Source: Brachionus sp. 'Tiscar' (taxonomy: Eukaryota; Rotifera; Eurotatoria; Ploima; Brachionidae). From it: 64,000 nt of DNA. Where the stretch lies: positions 1 through 64,000 of the forward strand of contig VANL01000087.1 of assembly GCA_006352455.1 (NCBI GenBank). Direction: 5' to 3'. Shown in pieces: positions 60,261 through 64,000 of the stretch (position 1 is the stretch's first letter; every line of letters starts with the position of its first letter). A program made the position numbers and the translations under genes. A model generated the notes under the pieces. It was not told the origin of the DNA, did not search any database, and saw only the letters and a program-made list of their open reading frames with translations.

Positions 60261-60931
60261 TGATTGTTGAACTATAATTGAGAGGAATTAAATTTATTTT
60301 TCTAAAGTAACATTTAGGCAAGTTTTATCTTATTTCGATTTTTTTGAATAACTTTTCTCATTGTTAGCATTAATTTTAAAACTTAAATAAAAACAAACAA
60401 TCATTGCTTCATCAAATTATTAATTTTTTCTTCATTTGAGAAAGACATAACATTTGAGAAAGAAACACAATTTTATTTCATAAAAATAAAAAATGAGAGA
60501 AATTATTTTGTTGTTTCAATAAATACAATGTTTTATTTTGCTACATTTTACTGATATCTTTGATTTTTTTTATTTAATCTTCTGATTAATTTAATTATTA
60601 TCATAAAATTTTAGTTAAGTTAAAAGATTTTATCAATTAAAATCATTAAAATTAAGAAATAAAAAATTCTGTTCTTTAAAACTATTGATTGACAAAATAA
60701 CGAGTATGGATTTTTAATGAATAACATTTTAACATATTATTTTCATTACAATAAGTTAGTTATTTTTTTTCATAATTTATATAAAAAAATTTAAATTTTG
60801 AAATTAGTTCAAGCATTCATGTACATAATAAACTAGAAACATTTTAAATTTGATTAATCATTGTTTCTTATAAAATAAACTAATTTAAATAATAAAATTA
60901 TTTTTAATAATTAAACACTATTATCTCTGAA

Positions 60932-62455
60932 ATGCCTATTTACAGCGTAAACATAAAATGGGGAAAAGAATTGTTCAGCAATGTTGAACTAAACACAGAT
61001 GAACCACCTCTGATATTCAAAGCTCAACTATTTGCATTGAGCAGCGTTGCACCAGAAAGACAAAAAATTATGGTAAAAGGAAAAATAATTGGAGACAACG
61101 ATTGGTCAAATGTAGCATCAGTATTGCAAAATGGTCTTACTTTGATGATGATGGGCAGTGTGGACAAATTACCAGATGCACCAGTTGTTCAGACAAAATT
61201 TATTGAGGATTTGACAGAATCTCAAATAGCTCAAGCATTGGATCTGCCTGTTGGGCTAAAAAATTTAGGAAATACTTGCTATCTAAACGCAGTTGTTCAA
61301 TGTCTAAAATCAGTACCAGAGTTGTGTTCCGGCTTAAGCCGTTATAAAAACACTGGAGGAGATATGTCCGGTAGTTTGGCAATTGCTCTTAGAGACACTT
61401 ATGAACTAATGGACAAAAATAAAAATGATTACCCACCACTTTTACTAGTGCAGCTAGTTAGAACTGTTTTCCCCCAATTTTCAGCCATGGGTGAAAATGG
61501 TGTTCCAATGCAACAAGATGCCAATGAATGTCTTACAGAGTTGTTGCGTGTTCTGCAGCAAAAACTTCCTCGATCCTCAAATGCAAAGCCTGCTCATTCA
61601 AGTTTAATTGATCAATACTTTTCAGGAGAATTTACTTGTGAAATGAAATGTGATGAAGCACCCGAAGAGTCAGCAAGTCAATCATTCGAGTCTTTTCTCC
61701 AACTCAGTTGTTTTATTAGCCAAGATGTAAAATATTTACAAACAGGTCTTAAGCTAAGACTTGAAGAAAAATTAACCAAAAATTCACCATCGCTGTTTCG
61801 CGATGCTCAATACACCAAAACCAGCAGAATAAATCGCTTGCCGGCATATTTATGTGTTCAATTAGTTCGTTTTTTCTATAAAGAAAAAGAAAAGGTATCT
61901 GCTAAGGTTTTAAAAGATGTTAAATTTCCGATCATTTTGGATGTTTTTGATTTGTGTACAGGTGATTTGCAAAAAAAATTGGTGCCTCAACGAGAATTAT
62001 TTAGAATTCAGGATGAAGAAGAGAATAAAGTAAAAAAAGCTAAAAAACTAGAAGAAATTAGTCAAAATGCTAAAACTAGTGAAGTTAGAAAAGCGAATGA
62101 ACCAGAAAAAGTCGAATATGCTCCATTTTCTTTTGCTGACGATGAAGGATCTAACAACAGTGGGTTCTATGAGTTACAGGCGGTTTTAACCCATAAAGGA
62201 AGATCGGCAAATTCGGGCCATTATGTCGGATGGGCCAAGCACTATAAGACTAATGAATGGTTTATGTATGATGATGATAATGTGAGCAAAGTAACCGAAG
62301 AAGATATTCTAAAATTGTCTGGTGGAGGTGATTGGCATACCGCTTATGTTCTTTTCTATGGCCCAAGAAAACTAAATGTGAGATATTCAAATCTTGATAA
62401 GCAAGCCGATCAAGCTGTAAGTGCAGTTGGAAGCACTGAAATGAAAGTTGATTGA
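60932..62455 (+). CDS. USP14: USP14, proteasome-associated ubiquitin-specific protease (507 aa)
   Basis: This cysteine deubiquitinase docks on the 26S proteasome and trims ubiquitin chains from substrates. It is an intronless 507-residue protein (human 494). The N-terminal ubiquitin-like domain (1-77) includes QKIMVKGKII. The USP domain starts at GLKNLGNTCYLNAVVQC with nucleophile C116. The His box is SGHYVGWAKHY with H430, and the acidic partner lies in MYDDDNVS (447-449). The family QQDANECLTELLRVLQQKL and INRLPAYLCVQLVRFFYKEK stretches are present. Lys/Glu-rich insert residues about 345-390 match the loop region in the family. An AATAAA follows at 62547-62552. No acceptor-like AG lies close to the start, unlike most genes here. 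Confidence 0.97.
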   Translation: MPIYSVNIKWGKELFSNVELNTDEPPLIFKAQLFALSSVAPERQKIMVKGKIIGDNDWSNVASVLQNGLTLMMMGSVDKLPDAPVVQTKFIEDLTESQIAQALDLPVGLKNLGNTCYLNAVVQCLKSVPELCSGLSRYKNTGGDMSGSLAIALRDTYELMDKNKNDYPPLLLVQLVRTVFPQFSAMGENGVPMQQDANECLTELLRVLQQKLPRSSNAKPAHSSLIDQYFSGEFTCEMKCDEAPEESASQSFESFLQLSCFISQDVKYLQTGLKLRLEEKLTKNSPSLFRDAQYTKTSRINRLPAYLCVQLVRFFYKEKEKVSAKVLKDVKFPIILDVFDLCTGDLQKKLVPQRELFRIQDEEENKVKKAKKLEEISQNAKTSEVRKANEPEKVEYAPFSFADDEGSNNSGFYELQAVLTHKGRSANSGHYVGWAKHYKTNEWFMYDDDNVSKVTEEDILKLSGGGDWHTAYVLFYGPRKLNVRYSNLDKQADQAVSAVGSTEMKVD

Positions 62456-63140
62456 ATCAAAAATTGAATCAATGTGTAAAAAAAACTAGAAAACTTTTCC
62501 ATTATTTTATTTTCAGAATGCGTTTAAATTTTTCAAAATTTTAATCAATAAATTCTAAATTTATTTTATTTTTTTCAACCATATTTATCAATCATAAAAA
62601 TAACACTGCGTAATAAATTAGAAGTTAATTATCTTGGAAATTATTCAAATTTAATTAAAGATAAGCTAATAAGCTAACTTAGTTAATTAGATTATTCTAA
62701 ATTTAACCAGGATTTTTGTCATTTTTTTGTTTAAGATGCAAATTTAATGATTATGTTTAAAAATTATTTTTTAAAAGTTTTTTAAAATCTTTTTTATTTA
62801 AAAATTTAATACAGAGACATAGAATTCGCTCTAGTCAAAACTACAGCACTATCTAATTTTTAATTTTCAACCACAAATTATTATTCTACGTATGCGAAAA
62901 CCTAGGAAAGGCCAATTTTATAATAGGTTCAAAATTTTAGCTTAAAAAATTTTAGAGTTTTTTGTTTAAGCATCAAAAAGTATACATTTATCTAAAAAGA
63001 TTCTTTTACACCATTGAAATTGATCGACCCCTTGCTTAAATTTTTTGTATGAAACTGGAAATCGGACAAAATTCTTGAGCTCCATTTTTTTAATTTTGAC
63101 TTTTAAGTCCATAAATTTTGAAGATTAAAAAAGTCTAAAT
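62456..63140. other. 3' flank of USP14, no gene seen
   Basis: AATAAA at 62547-62552, 92 nt after the stop, is the likely USP14 poly(A) signal. The rest is AT-rich with no recognised feature. Confidence 0.55.
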
Positions 63141-63335
63141 TAGTGTTGGGTACCGTAAGTGGCGGCCACTAGACCGCCAAAATATGATGTTGGCCGTTTT
63201 GGTGGCTGGATGTGAAAACAAATATCAAAAAAATTTTCAATGTCAAAATTTGTTTTTTTTTCCCTCGCGGCCATCAAAACGGCCAACATCATATTTTGGC
63301 GTTCTACTGGCCGTCACACACGGTACCCAACACTA
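63141..63335. mobile_element. hAT-like MITE, 195 bp, with 8-bp target duplication
   Basis: The ends are TAGTGTTGGGTACCG and CGGTACCCAACACTA, starting terminal inverted repeats of about 70 bp (GGCGGCCACTAGACCGCCAA and GATGTTGGCCGTTTTGGTGG, with counterparts on the right). It is flanked by GTCTAAAT at 63133-63140 and 63336-63343. The 8-bp duplication and TAGTG-type end fit hAT. It is far GC-richer than the surroundings and noncoding. A second, partial copy lies at 39898-40075. Confidence 0.9.
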
Positions 63336-63651
63336 GTCTAAATCAAGTCACACAATGACAGTATTGTGAATTTCAAAAACAAAAAGAACAAAAATTATTT
63401 TTATCTGATAAATCAAAATTTACTAAAAAAAAAATATTTATTTTAAAGAAATACTGCAATTTAGTGCAACAAAATTTGTTGCATCTTTTTTACCTAAAAT
63501 AATTTTTCTGATGCAAATAAAATACAAAAAATAAAATAAGCTTTTATTTTTGGTAAAAAAGAGGCAACAATTTTAAAATTTTTGATGACTGTGGAACCGA
63601 ATAAAATCGATGGAATTATCGAGGATTAATTGTATTAAGGGTAAGCTGCAC

Positions 63652-63701
63652 AGAAACTGCCTTTTTTATGTGTAAGCTGCACTATAAAAAAGGCAGTTTC
63701 T
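63652..63701. repeat. Perfect 18-bp hairpin with duplicated GTAAGCTGCAC
   Basis: Arms AGAAACTGCCTTTTTTAT (63652-63669) and ATAAAAAAGGCAGTTTCT (63684-63701) are perfect inverted repeats around a 14-nt loop. GTAAGCTGCAC occurs just before the left arm (63641-63651) and again in the loop (63672-63682). Confidence 0.75.
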
Positions 63702-64000
63702 TTGACATTCAAAACAACTTTTAAAAGGAATTTTTCTTTGGAAAAGTATAATTCTAATTGTGCTGTAGTTTTGAGATGAATTATTTTATTATTTTGTCAA
63801 AATGAATAATCTAATTTTGACAATTGATGTGTGCTAGGACTTTATTTATTTTTTAAATTCAAAATTTTTTTTTCGAATCAATTTTTTAAAGTCTTATTTT
63901 ATATTCTTTATTTTCTCTTGCTTCTCTTTAAATTTTGGGCTAGGTTTAGTTGAAGTTTTAGAAATCTTTTGAATTGCCTTTTAATTTATCAATTTAATTA

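Noticed and set aside
61200..61382. Minus-strand 60-residue frame in USP14
   Set aside because: Antisense of the catalytic domain.

Overview
The window is eukaryotic nuclear DNA, very AT-rich (roughly three quarters A+T by eye), from a small invertebrate. Introns inside coding regions are nearly all 47-64 bp with GT..AG ends. Most coding starts lie a short distance after a pyrimidine/TTTTAG-type acceptor. Remains of several LINE families and short inverted-repeat transposons are common. The protein types and gene architecture fit a spiralian such as a monogonont rotifer (Brachionus-like). That assignment is inference and was not checked by a search.

Layout: (1) 1-1.6 kb: LINE debris, then a heavy-chain-type ferritin on the minus strand with an iron-responsive element (IRE) in its 5' leader. 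(2) 3.4-10.4 kb: two related three-exon neuronal-calcium-sensor (EF-hand) genes, both minus, separated by fragments of at least three LINE copies. (3) 12.2-13.7 kb: a four-exon gene for a 459-residue protein I do not recognise, with SUMO-interaction-like motifs. (4) 14.5-18.3 kb: an inverted-repeat element, a degenerate LINE and a hAT-type MITE with a perfect 8-bp target duplication. (5) 19.5-23.6 kb: a complete five-exon K+-dependent Na+/Ca2+ exchanger (SLC24/NCKX), whose one large intron (2.48 kb) holds a tRNA-derived SINE and nested inverted repeats. (6) 27.4-28.9 kb: an intronless neuropeptide (NPY/NPF-like) GPCR. (7) 29.5-45.7 kb: a gene-poor stretch of about 16 kb with LINE pieces and MITEs. 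(8) 45.8-47.5 kb: FAM136A followed on the same strand by GET1 (WRB), disturbed by an apparently perfect 530-bp tandem duplication that carries the last FAM136A exon and the first part of GET1. (9) 48.8-49.8 kb: a BTB/KCTD gene. (10) 50-57 kb: gene-poor, with a few weak coding-like islands. (11) 57.4-62.5 kb: divergent NHLRC2 (minus) and USP14 (plus), with a 590-bp inverted-repeat element flanked by 13-bp direct repeats between them. (12) 63.1-63.7 kb: a full hAT-like MITE with an 8-bp target duplication, then a strong hairpin.

The genes are unrelated housekeeping and signalling genes: iron storage, Ca2+ sensing and transport, a peptide receptor, tail-anchored protein insertion, a mitochondrial intermembrane-space protein, and proteasome-associated deubiquitination. 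They do not form one pathway. No new multigene system was found. The best leads are the ferritin IRE, the 530-bp duplication, the MITEs with intact target duplications, the orphan four-exon gene and the recurring acceptor signals just upstream of start codons, which suggest spliced-leader trans-splicing.
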